In this document: positions 9,644 through 17,953 of the stretch, one piece after another
How the letters are laid out: the number at the start of each line of letters is the position of its first letter
Position numbering within the stretch: the stretch's first letter is position 1
From: Thermoflexus hugenholtzii JAD2
GTDB taxonomy: Bacteria > Chloroflexota > Anaerolineae > J036 > Brachytrichaceae
Reading direction: 5' to 3'
Assembly (NCBI GenBank): GCA_945877855.1
Contig: CAMDWA010000003.1
Location: forward strand, 1-64,000
DNA: 64,000 nucleotides
The notes under the pieces: generated by a model
What the model was told of the DNA's origin: nothing
The model's input: only the letters and a program-made list of their open reading frames with translations
Database searches by the model: none
Program-made: the position numbers and the translations under genes

Positions 9644-10840
9644 ATGCGCATTTTGCAAATTCTTACTTATTATCGCCCACATATTAGTGGGCTAACCATT
9701 TATGTGGAGCGGCTGGCGCGTGGGTTGGCGCAGGCTGGGCATCAGGTTACGGTGCTGACCTCGCAATTTGACCCAGCCTTGCCATTGGCCGAAACCCAAG
9801 AGGGGGTGGTGATTGTGCGTGCCCCTGTGTCGTTACGCTTGAGCAAAGGGGTGATTATGCCGACTTTTGGCTTTATGGCGCGATGGCTGATGCGTGGGCA
9901 TGATGTGCTGCATTTTCATTTGCCGCAATTTGATGGGGCGGGGCTGGCGCTTAATGCCCGCGTCCAGCGCAAACCGTCTTTGCTTACCTATCATTGTGAC
10001 CTCGAATTGCCGAGTGGCGGCTTTAACCGTGTGGTTGAGCCAGTGGTGCATGGGGCCAACCATATTGCAGCACGTTTGGTCGATAAAGTGGTGGCTTATA
10101 CCGATGATTACGCCCAACATTCGCCGTTTTTATCACGTTATATGCATAAATTGCGCGTTATTCCCCCGCCGGTCGAGGTTGTGTCACCCAGCGCGGCTGA
10201 TCTGAGCGCATTTGCAGAGAAATTTCAGTTGCGGGGGGCAAATTGCAACCCGCAACCTGCAACTTGCAACTTGCCCCCCGCCCCAATCATCGGTATGGCG
10301 GCACGGCTGGCAACTGAAAAAGGCGTTGAGGTGTTGGTGGATGCGCTTGAGATTGTGCGGCAAACTTACCCAGCGGCACGGGTATTATTTGCTGGCCCCT
10401 ATAAAAATGTGTTGGGCGAAGAAGCTTATGCTGCCCGTTTGCAGCCGCGTTTTGCCGCGTTGGGTGATCATTGGACCTTTACTGGTTCGTTGAAGGGGGC
10501 CGAGCTTTCGGCGTTTTTTGCCTCGTGCGATATGACCATTTTGCCCAGCCTCAACAGCACCGAGTCGTTTGGCCTCGTTCAAGTTGAATCGATGTTGTGT
10601 GGCACGCCCTCTATATGTAGCAATTTGCCGGGGGTGCGCACCTCGGTGCAGCGCACCGGCATGGGGCAGGTAGTGCCGATAGGCGACGCAGCGGCCCTCG
10701 CTGCTGCAATTATGCAGATGTATGCCAATCGCAGCGCTTTTGTGCGCCCTCGTCATGAGATCGAGCAGTTTTACAGCACGGCACAGTCGGTGCAGGGGTA
10801 TGAACAGTTATACCGTGAGTTAACAAATAGTGGTGCTTAG
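9644..10840 (+). CDS. GT4-family glycosyltransferase (GT-B fold)
   Basis: About 398 aa. The N-terminus MRILQILTYYRPHISG with the glycine loop, and the C-terminal ESFGLVQVE (E-x7-E, near residue 308), are hallmarks of GT4 retaining transferases using nucleotide sugars. The closest general match is the PimB/WcaL-like group acting on lipid or polysaccharide acceptors. A GTG 30 bp upstream is in frame, but the ATG at 9644 fits the family N-terminus. Between the two Rossmann domains (residues about 196-214) there is an extra Asn/Pro/Ala/Cys stretch encoded by a DNA hairpin at 10231-10281, an unusual in-frame insertion. The stop codon lies inside another palindrome. It is divergent from the DUF2298 unit and probably works in the same surface-glycan pathway. 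Confidence 0.88.
   Translation: MRILQILTYYRPHISGLTIYVERLARGLAQAGHQVTVLTSQFDPALPLAETQEGVVIVRAPVSLRLSKGVIMPTFGFMARWLMRGHDVLHFHLPQFDGAGLALNARVQRKPSLLTYHCDLELPSGGFNRVVEPVVHGANHIAARLVDKVVAYTDDYAQHSPFLSRYMHKLRVIPPPVEVVSPSAADLSAFAEKFQLRGANCNPQPATCNLPPAPIIGMAARLATEKGVEVLVDALEIVRQTYPAARVLFAGPYKNVLGEEAYAARLQPRFAALGDHWTFTGSLKGAELSAFFASCDMTILPSLNSTESFGLVQVESMLCGTPSICSNLPGVRTSVQRTGMGQVVPIGDAAALAAAIMQMYANRSAFVRPRHEIEQFYSTAQSVQGYEQLYRELTNSGA
10231..10281. repeat. Hairpin element inserted in the GT4 reading frame
   Basis: Arms of 11 bp, GCGGGGGGCAA (10231-10241) and its exact complement (10271-10281), enclose about four 7-bp units related to TGCAACC. It has the architecture of the intergenic heptamer hairpins in this window but sits inside a gene, encoding about 17 extra residues in the inter-domain linker. 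Confidence 0.75.
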
Positions 10841-10903
10841 TGCGCACCCCCAGACACGCATCTTGGCTTATGTAAAATGCGCGTCTGGGGATGCGCACTA
10901 AGC
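10835..10903. repeat. Long palindrome, CTTAGTGCGC family (long form)
   Basis: Two 27-bp arms with two mismatches and a 15-nt loop, starting GCTTAGTGCGC. It covers the stop codon of the GT4 gene and ends 10 bp before the next start, so it could act as a terminator hairpin. A shorter palindrome with the same edge lies at 36214-36245. Confidence 0.85.
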
Positions 10904-10913
10904 TGTATTAATT

Positions 10914-11888
10914 ATGAAATCACATACGCGATTACTTCCCCTTATTAGTTCCATGATTGTTAGCATCATGTTAAGCGCTTGTCAACCGGCGCAATCGCTT
11001 GCGCAACCGCGAAATGAGCCTGAGCCAAAGGTTTATGCGCCGGTGCTTGGCACAACCCAAACCGGTTTTCCTAGTATGCCGACCCCATTGCCCAACCAAA
11101 GTGGCCCTTGGCAACAAGATCTTGATATTGTTTTTAGTGATGATGGTGCAAATACATTTGGCGGCGCCAAAACGCTGGTTACACGGGCGGGTGTTCCCAG
11201 TCTCATCCGTGATTTTCAAGGGCGCTTGCTATTAGCGTTTCAGTGGTTCCCCGAAAATTCGCCCAATTTTGACCAAGTTGCGGTCATGATTTCGACTGAC
11301 AACGGTCAGACTTGGGGCGCACCGCAGCCGATCAGCATGTCAAATTTCCCCAGCACGATGCAGCGCCCATTCGACCCGACCATTGTGCAATTGCCCGATG
11401 GACGTTATCGCCTGTATTATTCGTCGAGCAATCGTGGCGCATCGGGTGCTTTGACCAAACCCGCAACTTATTCGGCGGTTTCAACTGATGGCATTCATTA
11501 TGAATTTGAGGCTGGCGCACGGTTTGAGGGTAGCGGGCAGGTAATTGACCCTGCGGTCGCGTTGTTTAATGGGGTGTGGCATTTCACCGCGCCGGTTGGG
11601 GCACCGCAAGACGGGGCATATCACGCCATTTCGTCAAATGGCATCTATTTTGCACGGCACAGCAACATTGCTTCGGTCAATAACGCCAATTGGACAGGAA
11701 ATTTGCTGGCTTATGATGACGGGATGCGTTTTTATGGCTCTGGGCCAACTGTATGGTGGTCGTTTTCAAAAGATGGCGAGGTTTGGTCAAACCCCATTTT
11801 TACCGCTGTGCGTGGTGGCGATCCGGCGGTTGCGTCTTTGGGCAGCAAGCGTTATGTGATGGTGTATGTGACACCGAAGCGGCGTTGA
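10914..11888 (+). CDS. Sialidase/GH43-like beta-propeller lipoprotein
   Basis: The 324-aa protein has a signal peptide ending in the lipobox LSAC (cysteine near residue 23), so it should be lipid-anchored outside the cell. The mature part has five-bladed-propeller features: BNR/Asp-box-like ISTDNGQTWG (about residue 125), DPTIVQLPDGRYRLYYSS (about 152) and further repeats such as VSTDGIHYEF and SFSKDGEVW. These occur in sialidases and in GH43/GH32-type glycoside hydrolases. I cannot assign a catalytic triad, so it may be an enzyme or a binding protein. Its position after a glycosyltransferase fits extracellular glycan handling. Confidence 0.72.
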   Translation: MKSHTRLLPLISSMIVSIMLSACQPAQSLAQPRNEPEPKVYAPVLGTTQTGFPSMPTPLPNQSGPWQQDLDIVFSDDGANTFGGAKTLVTRAGVPSLIRDFQGRLLLAFQWFPENSPNFDQVAVMISTDNGQTWGAPQPISMSNFPSTMQRPFDPTIVQLPDGRYRLYYSSSNRGASGALTKPATYSAVSTDGIHYEFEAGARFEGSGQVIDPAVALFNGVWHFTAPVGAPQDGAYHAISSNGIYFARHSNIASVNNANWTGNLLAYDDGMRFYGSGPTVWWSFSKDGEVWSNPIFTAVRGGDPAVASLGSKRYVMVYVTPKRR

Positions 11889-11911
11889 GTTTGGTTGAGC
11901 AAAAACATATT

Positions 11912-11941
11912 TTGTCACTTAATCTACTAAATGGGTATAAA
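11912..11941 (+). promoter_or_regulatory. Sigma-70-like promoter
   Basis: TTGTCA at 11912-11917 and TATAAA at 11936-11941 are separated by 18 bp, with the next start codon 15 bp downstream. It would drive the small gene and the HNH gene. No Shine-Dalgarno sequence is obvious in the short leader. Confidence 0.5.
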
Positions 11942-11955
11942 ATAAAATTTGTTAT

Positions 11956-12327
11956 ATGTCTACATTATCGGTTTCCGTTCCATTCGAGCAAATTGCTATT
12001 GCAGTAAGCCGACTTGAAGCGAATGATTTGCGTAAATTATTTAAGCAATTACCAACCTTGCGTCGTATTCAAGATCACGCAAAACAAACACGTTCAACGG
12101 CAATCAATGATGTCGTCGATTTTTTAGCAACACACCCTAACGATGGCGAGATTTTGGCTTATAAAATTTCAGATGCGCATCAAGAGCAGCTTGATGCGTT
12201 ATTGCAGAAAAATATTGATATTGGGTTAACACCCGAAGAAGATGAGATATTAGATGATTTTTTTCGTGCTGATGAGATTATTGGTGGCTTAAAAGCACGC
12301 ATATTGAAATCACGTGCCAAAGTGTAA
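11956..12327 (+). CDS. Small acidic helical protein upstream of an HNH nuclease
   Basis: The 123-aa protein is not recognised as a named family. The N-terminus (SVSVPFEQIAIAVSRL) and LEANDLRKLFKQLPTLRRI look helical; the C-terminal third is acidic (TPEEDEILDDFFRADEIIGG). Composition and position, 3 bp ahead of an HNH gene in the same direction, resemble small antitoxin-like or accessory genes that precede HNH proteins in filamentous bacteria. A regulatory or inhibitory partner role is inference only. Confidence 0.6.
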   Translation: MSTLSVSVPFEQIAIAVSRLEANDLRKLFKQLPTLRRIQDHAKQTRSTAINDVVDFLATHPNDGEILAYKISDAHQEQLDALLQKNIDIGLTPEEDEILDDFFRADEIIGGLKARILKSRAKV

Positions 12328-12330
12328 AAT

Positions 12331-12726
12331 ATGCCTATATCACGGTCTTCAATTTCTGCTGGGTTACGAGAATCAATTGTTAAGAGGGCGAATTCAAGAT
12401 GTGAATATTGCTGTTTACCCGAAATTAGCTCAGCATTGTCTTTTCAAATTGATCATATTTATCCAGTAAAACATGGTGGTGCAACCAGCTATGAAAATCT
12501 AGCGTTTGCATGCCCACTTTGCAATCGCAATAAAGGTTCAGATATTGCTGCCATTGATCCATTAACCCATGAGCTTACAGCATTATTTAATCCACGTATT
12601 CACAATTGGGCTGAACATTTTGAAATAGTGGATGGACGAGGGTATGGAAAAACAGCGATTGGGAGGGTTACGGCCATTATCTTGCGATTTGACGACCCAC
12701 GCCGCATTTATATTGTTGACTCATGA
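12331..12726 (+). CDS. HNH endonuclease
   Basis: The 131-aa protein has a compact HNH (beta-beta-alpha-metal) nuclease: CEYCCLP (zinc-knuckle cysteines near residue 28), QIDHIYPVKHGG with the catalytic D-H pair, YENLAFACPLCNRNKGSD with the HNH asparagine and second CxxC, and a terminal RIHNW. Such stand-alone HNH proteins cut DNA but their biological role is usually unknown. It follows the small acidic gene by 3 bp and its last 19 bp overlap the end of the convergent flavin oxidoreductase gene. Confidence 0.85.
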   Translation: MPISRSSISAGLRESIVKRANSRCEYCCLPEISSALSFQIDHIYPVKHGGATSYENLAFACPLCNRNKGSDIAAIDPLTHELTALFNPRIHNWAEHFEIVDGRGYGKTAIGRVTAIILRFDDPRRIYIVDS

Positions 12727-14246
12727 TTTAAGGCAAGCTTGTTGACCCACTCAAACCTCGGCGACACCACAATTTCAGCTACCGCCGATGCCACTGAGCG
12801 ATTGCCAGCGAAGTCGTAAGCCCGCACGCAATAGCCATACACATTGCCCGCCAACGCCGTTTCATCAACATAATTTGTGGTGAGGGATGAGCTAACATGT
12901 TCAAACGCGCTGCCATTGCTGGCACGCAAAACCTCATAGCCATACACACCTTGTGGGTCGATGGCAGGTTTCCATGTCACCCGCACCCGTCCATCGTCAT
13001 TTAGCTTAGCACTAATGTGTGCCCCTTCGTCTGGCCATGTTGGCGCAATATCGTCATTTGGCGCTTCAGGCGCATGTAAAAATTCGCGCGGCCACAGCGA
13101 ACCACAACGCACTTGTTTAAAATTTTCATCGAGTTGTTTGCACACATTGCCATAAATACAACGCACAATCGTGTTTTCGCGCCCGAGTCGCGCCTTTTTG
13201 GGCATATCGGGGTCGGCCAGCAGCGCCCGCGCAAAGCCAATCATGTCGGCGCTACCGGCTTGCAGAATGGCATCACCGTCGCTGGGGGTGCGTATTTTGC
13301 CGGTCGTCACCACCTTAGTCGTTAGCTGCGGCGCATGGGTCGCCAAAAACGCCTTCACCCCGGCGGCCAAATAGACATTGGGCGCATCTTGAAAGCTGGC
13401 GGGGGGCATGGTGCGGTCACCCGAATAGCCGGTGTAGGGGTAAGGTGCCTCGCCTTCTTCATGTTGGGCGTCTTCAAATTTGCCGCCAGCCGACAGGCTG
13501 ACATAATTTGCGCCCAATTGTGCCAAGCGTAGCGCCATATATTTGGCATCGTTTAGCCCATAGCCATCTTTAATACATTCTTCGGCATCAAAACGCACCC
13601 CAATCGGGTAATCATCCCCCACGCGCTGGCGCACCTGCAGCATTACTTCAGATGGTACGCGTAGCCGTGTTTCGAGACTGCGCCCGCCATATTCATCGCG
13701 GCGTTTGTTGCGGGTCGATAAAAACGATGAAAGGGTATAAGCGTGGGCCATGTGCAACTCAACTGCATCATAGCCAGCCTCGCGCACCCGCGCCGCGGTG
13801 TCGGCATAGGCTTGAATGATGGCCTTGATCTCGTCTTGGCTCAACATATCGACCGTTTGCCGCCAGCCCGAGCGGGCAATTTTTAGAAAATGGATGATTT
13901 GCAGCGCGACTTTTGATGGGCCATTGTCGTGAATACGCGCCACAAGTTCCCGATGTCCGTCCAAAAATTCATCGCTGCCCAGCCGTAGCAATGGCCCGCT
14001 TTTTGATTGATGCACTGCCGTTGCTTCGACCACAATTAGCCCCACTTCGCCACGCGCAAAACGGGTGTAGCGGTCGGTAATGGCTTGGTTGACAAGCCCA
14101 TCTTCGCCCGACAGGCGCGTCACCATAGCTGGCACAATCATGCGGTTGGGCAGGGTTAGCTGATTGATACGAATGGGAGCGAGGATCAGATTGGTCATGT
14201 TGTTGGTTGAGGCGTTAGCGTGCTGGTGCGCTGCTGAATTTGACAT
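12708..14246 (-). CDS. Old-yellow-enzyme-type NADH:flavin oxidoreductase with fibronectin III tail
   Basis: The 512-aa protein has an FMN-binding TIM barrel (residues about 18-385). It includes LPNRMIVPAM, the substrate-binding HMAHAYTLSSFLS, the YGG.SLETRLR segment and IGFARALLADP. A cysteine cluster follows (RCIYGNVC then VRC about 12 residues later), corresponding to the Fe-S ligands of 2,4-dienoyl-CoA reductase-like enzymes, but one cysteine appears replaced by glycine. The FAD/NAD domain of the long family members is absent; instead residues about 405-500 form a fibronectin type III module. The ATG at 14246 has AAGG just upstream and abuts the Tdh-like stop with no gap. It is the last gene of the minus-strand catabolic operon. 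Confidence 0.83.
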   Translation of the reverse strand: MSNSAAHQHANASTNNMTNLILAPIRINQLTLPNRMIVPAMVTRLSGEDGLVNQAITDRYTRFARGEVGLIVVEATAVHQSKSGPLLRLGSDEFLDGHRELVARIHDNGPSKVALQIIHFLKIARSGWRQTVDMLSQDEIKAIIQAYADTAARVREAGYDAVELHMAHAYTLSSFLSTRNKRRDEYGGRSLETRLRVPSEVMLQVRQRVGDDYPIGVRFDAEECIKDGYGLNDAKYMALRLAQLGANYVSLSAGGKFEDAQHEEGEAPYPYTGYSGDRTMPPASFQDAPNVYLAAGVKAFLATHAPQLTTKVVTTGKIRTPSDGDAILQAGSADMIGFARALLADPDMPKKARLGRENTIVRCIYGNVCKQLDENFKQVRCGSLWPREFLHAPEAPNDDIAPTWPDEGAHISAKLNDDGRVRVTWKPAIDPQGVYGYEVLRASNGSAFEHVSSSLTTNYVDETALAGNVYGYCVRAYDFAGNRSVASAVAEIVVSPRFEWVNKLALNHESTI

Positions 14247-15284
14247 CTAGCCTTCTGCCCACGTTAACACGACTTTGCCTGAATCGCCCGACAACATGGC
14301 ATCGAAGCCTTGTTGAAAGTCTTGATATGGGAAACGATGGGTGATGATCGGGCTGATATCTAACCCCGATTGCAGCATGACCGTCATCTTATACCAAGTC
14401 TCATACATTTCGCGCCCATAAATACCGCGAATGGTGAGCATATTAAAGATGACTTTATCCCAGTCAATCGCCATTGTTTCAGATGGGATGCCGAGCATGG
14501 CGATTTTGCCGCCATGACACATATTTGTCAGCATATCACGAAACGCTGCTGGATTTCCACTCATCTCTAGCCCTACGTCGAAGCCTTCACGCATGCCGAG
14601 TTGGGTTTGCACATCGGTTAGGCTGCTACTACGAGCATCGACCGCCAGCGTCACGCCCATTTTGCGCGCCAGCGCCAGCCGATATGGGTTGACATCGGTG
14701 ATGACGACATGGCGTGCCCCAGCGTGGCGTACCACCGCCGCCGCCATGATGCCAATTGGCCCTGCACCGGTAATCAACACATCTTCGCCCAACACATCAA
14801 ATTGCAGCGCGGTGTGTACGGCGTTGCCAAATGGGTCGAAGATCGACTGAATGTCACGCGGGATGTGTGGATCGTGATACCACACATTTGACATCGGCAA
14901 GGCAATGTATTCGGCAAACGCGCCTGCGCGATTGACCCCCACGCCCATGGTGTGTTTGCATAAATGTCGCCGCCCGGCCAAGCAGTTGCGACAATGCCCA
15001 CACACCACATGCCCTTCGCCGCTCACAATATCGCCGGGGTGAAAATCTTTGACCATTGCGCCCACTTCGACGATCTGGCCGACAAATTCGTGCCCCACCA
15101 CCATCGGTACGGGGATGGTTCGCTGTGCCCAAGCATCCCATTTGTAAATGTGCAAATCTGTGCCGCAAATGCCGGTGCGCAACACTTTGATCAAGACTTC
15201 ATTGATGGCGATTTCTGGCACGGGTACTTCGTCTAGCCACAGGCCACGCTCGGCTTTTTTCTTTACAAGGGCTTTCATTTTCAT
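14247..15284 (-). CDS. tdh: L-threonine 3-dehydrogenase-like zinc alcohol dehydrogenase
   Basis: At 345 aa it matches Tdh length. Catalytic zinc ligands are in [14 protein letters not shown] and GHEFVG. The structural zinc loop is [15 protein letters not shown] (about residues 95-110), and the NAD-binding Rossmann motif is GAGPIG (about 170). [12 protein letters not shown] and [16 protein letters not shown] are typical of threonine dehydrogenase, which makes 2-amino-3-ketobutyrate. No Kbl partner is nearby. Since the neighbours are catabolic enzymes of unknown substrate, a related polyol or hydroxy-amino-acid substrate remains possible. Two ATGs six bases apart could both serve as start. Confidence 0.85.
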   Translation of the reverse strand: MKMKALVKKKAERGLWLDEVPVPEIAINEVLIKVLRTGICGTDLHIYKWDAWAQRTIPVPMVVGHEFVGQIVEVGAMVKDFHPGDIVSGEGHVVCGHCRNCLAGRRHLCKHTMGVGVNRAGAFAEYIALPMSNVWYHDPHIPRDIQSIFDPFGNAVHTALQFDVLGEDVLITGAGPIGIMAAAVVRHAGARHVVITDVNPYRLALARKMGVTLAVDARSSSLTDVQTQLGMREGFDVGLEMSGNPAAFRDMLTNMCHGGKIAMLGIPSETMAIDWDKVIFNMLTIRGIYGREMYETWYKMTVMLQSGLDISPIITHRFPYQDFQQGFDAMLSGDSGKVVLTWAEG

Positions 15285-15312
15285 GGGGCTATCATCTCAT
15301 AAATGATTGGTT

Positions 15313-15394
15313 GAATGGTTGATTAGTTGATTAGTTGATTTGTTGATTGATGACTCGTGAGTTATTAATCAACAAATCAACTAATCAACCATTC
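15313..15394. repeat. Hairpin with 8-bp tandem-repeat arms (GTTGATTA)
   Basis: Left arm 15313-15348 contains tandem GTTGATTA/GTTGATTT units; right arm 15367-15394 is its complement but has one unit fewer. It separates the aminotransferase and Tdh-like genes of one minus-strand unit. The unit-number difference suggests slippage in one arm. Confidence 0.85.
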
Positions 15395-15403
15395 GACTAT
15401 TGA

Positions 15404-16741
15404 TTATTGCACTTGCCGCCGAAATGGCTCCTTTTTAATATCGGCTACCAATAAGGCATCGAGGCTGTTGTTTTCAAGCCCGCTTTGAATGACACGAAAG
15501 GCGGCGGCGGCGGCGGTAACGGTTTGGTCGATGTCACTTGGCGTGTGCGCCAAGGTGGCTTTGAATGATGTTCCCGTATGCACCCCGCGCCGCGCCATTT
15601 CTTGCACAAACAAGGTCGAGACTTTGCGTCCATCCACCCCATTCGGCAGGTCGAATGCCAGATAGGGATTGGCAAAAATGCCAGCGCAGCGCCCATTCAA
15701 CCCCGCCGCAATAAAAGCTTGGTTTAGCCCAGATCGTAGCCGTTCGCCAATTTCGCGCAGCACGCGCTCAGAGTCGCGCCTTTTTAGTTCGCGAATGGTG
15801 GTCAATGAGGCGATCAGCCCGATGTTATCGCTCCAATACGAGCTTGAAATAAACATACGCGCTGCCGGGGCCATGACCTCGTGTGAGCCGACGACGGCCC
15901 CCATTGCATAGCCATTTGACATGGCTTTGGCGATGACGGTCATGTCGGGCGTAACGCCCACCACGCTTTGAATGCCGCCAATGGCTTGCCGCCACCCACA
16001 CGATACTTCATCGAAAATAAGCACGACACCGTGTTTTCGGGCGAGGGCTTGCACGCCAGCCAAGTAACCAGCGGGCGGCAATTCACTGCGGGCTGGCTCC
16101 ATCATAATGGCCGCCACCTCGCCGGTGTGGGCGGTTAATAGCGCTTCGAGCATGGCGAGATCGCCATAACGAAATGGCAGCACCGTGCCTGCGAGCGCCC
16201 GCGGCACCCCAATCGGCTCGATTCCTGCAAAGGGGTATTCGCCACTGTCAGGGTCTACGCCAAAGTTGGCGGCCTGATACCAATCTTGCCAGCCGTGATA
16301 GCCACAAAAAAGAATTTTGTCGCGTCCAGTCGTGCCACGCGCAATCCGCGCTGCCACCGCGCAAGCCTCGCCGCCGCCTTTGGTATAGCGCACCATTTGG
16401 GCACTGGGGATGGTTTGGCACAGTTCTTCGGCCAGATCAATTTCGAGTGGGCTGTTAAGGGTGTATAAACTGCCGCGATTAATTTGCTCTTTGACGGCGG
16501 CGTCAACCACTGGGTCGGCGTGGCCCAAAATGATGGCCCCGACGGCGTTGACCCAATCAACATATTGATTTTCATCGATATCGACAAAATGTGAGCCACT
16601 GGCGCGGTTGGCATAGATGGGGCTGACCCCTTGCGCAAATTGGTCGGCACGGCGGCTGATCAGTTGCGTCCAACCCGGAATCAATTCACCCGCCCGTTTG
16701 TAAAGCGCTTGGCTTTGGGAAACATCTGGAAAATGGGTCAT
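15404..16741 (-). CDS. Class-III aminotransferase, glutamate-1-semialdehyde-aminomutase-like
   Basis: About 445 aa, PLP-dependent. The N-terminal GAxxxILGHADPVV region, GGGEACAVAARIAR, CGYHGWQDWY, IFDEVSCGWR (PLP-contacting Asp) and the lysine of TVIAKAMSNGYAMGAVVG are hallmarks of the HemL-like subgroup. It sits in a catabolic operon with no tetrapyrrole gene nearby, so it more likely acts on an amino acid or amino sugar acid. A TTG 18 bp upstream is in frame, but the ATG at 16741 gives the usual N-terminus. Long hairpins lie on both sides. Confidence 0.83.
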   Translation of the reverse strand: MTHFPDVSQSQALYKRAGELIPGWTQLISRRADQFAQGVSPIYANRASGSHFVDIDENQYVDWVNAVGAIILGHADPVVDAAVKEQINRGSLYTLNSPLEIDLAEELCQTIPSAQMVRYTKGGGEACAVAARIARGTTGRDKILFCGYHGWQDWYQAANFGVDPDSGEYPFAGIEPIGVPRALAGTVLPFRYGDLAMLEALLTAHTGEVAAIMMEPARSELPPAGYLAGVQALARKHGVVLIFDEVSCGWRQAIGGIQSVVGVTPDMTVIAKAMSNGYAMGAVVGSHEVMAPAARMFISSSYWSDNIGLIASLTTIRELKRRDSERVLREIGERLRSGLNQAFIAAGLNGRCAGIFANPYLAFDLPNGVDGRKVSTLFVQEMARRGVHTGTSFKATLAHTPSDIDQTVTAAAAAFRVIQSGLENNSLDALLVADIKKEPFRRQVQ

Positions 16742-16778
16742 CTTTTGTAAATAGCGCAAATTTCTAAAAGATGAAGGG

Positions 16779-16835
16779 CCGATTTCATTATCTATCTCCC
16801 ACAGCTACGCCGTGGGAGATAGATAATGAAATCGG
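16779..16835. repeat. Perfect hairpin, CCGATTTCA class
   Basis: Two perfect 24-bp arms (16779-16802 and 16812-16835) with a 9-nt loop. The edge is CCGATTTCATTATC. An outer GATGAAGG/CCTTTCATC pairing extends the stem. It sits just upstream of the aminotransferase start within the operon. Confidence 0.9.
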
Positions 16836-16878
16836 TAAAACCTTTCATCAACTCAGAATCTGCTCTAAGCAGATACAA

Positions 16879-17904
16879 CTAAAACGAATAGAGTCGCGCA
16901 GCGTTGCCATAAAACAGGTCTTCGATTTGGCGGTCGTTGAGCCGAAGCCGATGTATGGCCAGAATGACGCTGCGCAGCGACTCAAGCCCAATCAGCACCG
17001 GTTTTAGGTTGGTGTGTTTTTCATTTAGCGACATTTCATCGGCATACAGCCAGTGAAACGAATCGCCAATGGCAACACAGCGCCCGCGCATATGGCTCAC
17101 GTGAAAATCGGTGCCATACATCAGCCGGTCATGCCCCATCACATCCACAATCGCCTCAAACGCACCCGCCTCGGTGACGGCAGAGGTGTCGAACCAGACA
17201 TTGTGCAACCCGCGCAGGCTGCCAATGCCTTCGATGGTATGCCAAGGGTTAAAGCCACGCGCCGCGTGCGCCAAGATCAGTTGCATATTAGGGTAGTTTT
17301 CGCAATAGCGGCGAATGGTGGCTTGGTTGACAGGGTCAGCCATCGCACGGTCACGCACCATATGCAAAGTGATGCTCAAGCCTTCTTCATGCGCAATTTT
17401 TACATGTTGCTCAGTTAAATACGCCTCGATGGGCGCGAGAAAAGTGGGGCCGGTGGTTTGGGCCATCGTGTGATAAGGTTTTAGCCCAACAAAGCCACCA
17501 CGACGCACTTCTTGCCGCACATATTCGGGGTCCATGTCGGGCGAGATCAACATTTGCCCCAAGGCTCGAAACCCCTGCGTGTTGGCATAACGCATTTGCT
17601 CGGCGACAAACTCGTTATTGGCGACGCGCTTGCCCATAAATGCCAAGCCAAAAAACAAGCCGCCGACGGTGCGCCCGTCGGGGTGCAGCCAGTTAATATA
17701 GTGACGATAGGCATCGATGCCTGTGACCGCTGGTGTGCCCAGCAAGCTGGCGGGCAAATCACCGGGTGCATAATGATCGTGGCAAAACAAATGGGCGTGG
17801 GCATCGAAGATGCGTTCTGGTAAATAAGGCCGCACATACCGCTCAAGGTGATCGCGGTCGGCCTCGTTGAAGGTGAGTTCGGGCATAGTATTGGTGATAT
17901 TCAT
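16879..17904 (-). CDS. Amidohydrolase family 2 protein
   Basis: The 341-aa protein has the TIM-barrel metal-hydrolase pattern of PF04909: FDAHAHLF (HxH, near residue 35), ITLHMVRDRA (histidine near 180), LILAHAARGFNPW (about 212) and LMYGTDFHVSHM (aspartate near 262). Family members include decarboxylases and lactone or amide hydrolases. Its genomic partners are the M81 protein and the DapA-like lyase, so it may hydrolyse an intermediate there. Its ATG lies inside a near-perfect palindrome (17899-17939), which could hide the translation start in mRNA. Confidence 0.82.
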   Translation of the reverse strand: MNITNTMPELTFNEADRDHLERYVRPYLPERIFDAHAHLFCHDHYAPGDLPASLLGTPAVTGIDAYRHYINWLHPDGRTVGGLFFGLAFMGKRVANNEFVAEQMRYANTQGFRALGQMLISPDMDPEYVRQEVRRGGFVGLKPYHTMAQTTGPTFLAPIEAYLTEQHVKIAHEEGLSITLHMVRDRAMADPVNQATIRRYCENYPNMQLILAHAARGFNPWHTIEGIGSLRGLHNVWFDTSAVTEAGAFEAIVDVMGHDRLMYGTDFHVSHMRGRCVAIGDSFHWLYADEMSLNEKHTNLKPVLIGLESLRSVILAIHRLRLNDRQIEDLFYGNAARLYSF

Positions 17905-17939
17905 TGCCTAAAGCGCCCCAAGCGCTTTAGGCGATGAAT
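17899..17939. repeat. Palindrome covering the amidohydrolase start codon
   Basis: Arms 17899-17916 and 17922-17939 (18 bp, one mismatch) with a 5-nt loop; the core GCCTAAAGCGC pairs with GCGCTTTAGGC. The start codon CAT/ATG at 17902-17904 is in the arm. The hairpin lies between the M81 gene and the amidohydrolase gene. Confidence 0.85.
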
Positions 17940-17953
17940 ATGACATTAATTGA

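Noticed and set aside
15404-16741. hemL for tetrapyrrole synthesis
   Set aside because: Sequence is HemL-like, but it lies in a catabolic operon with no heme gene, so the symbol is not used.
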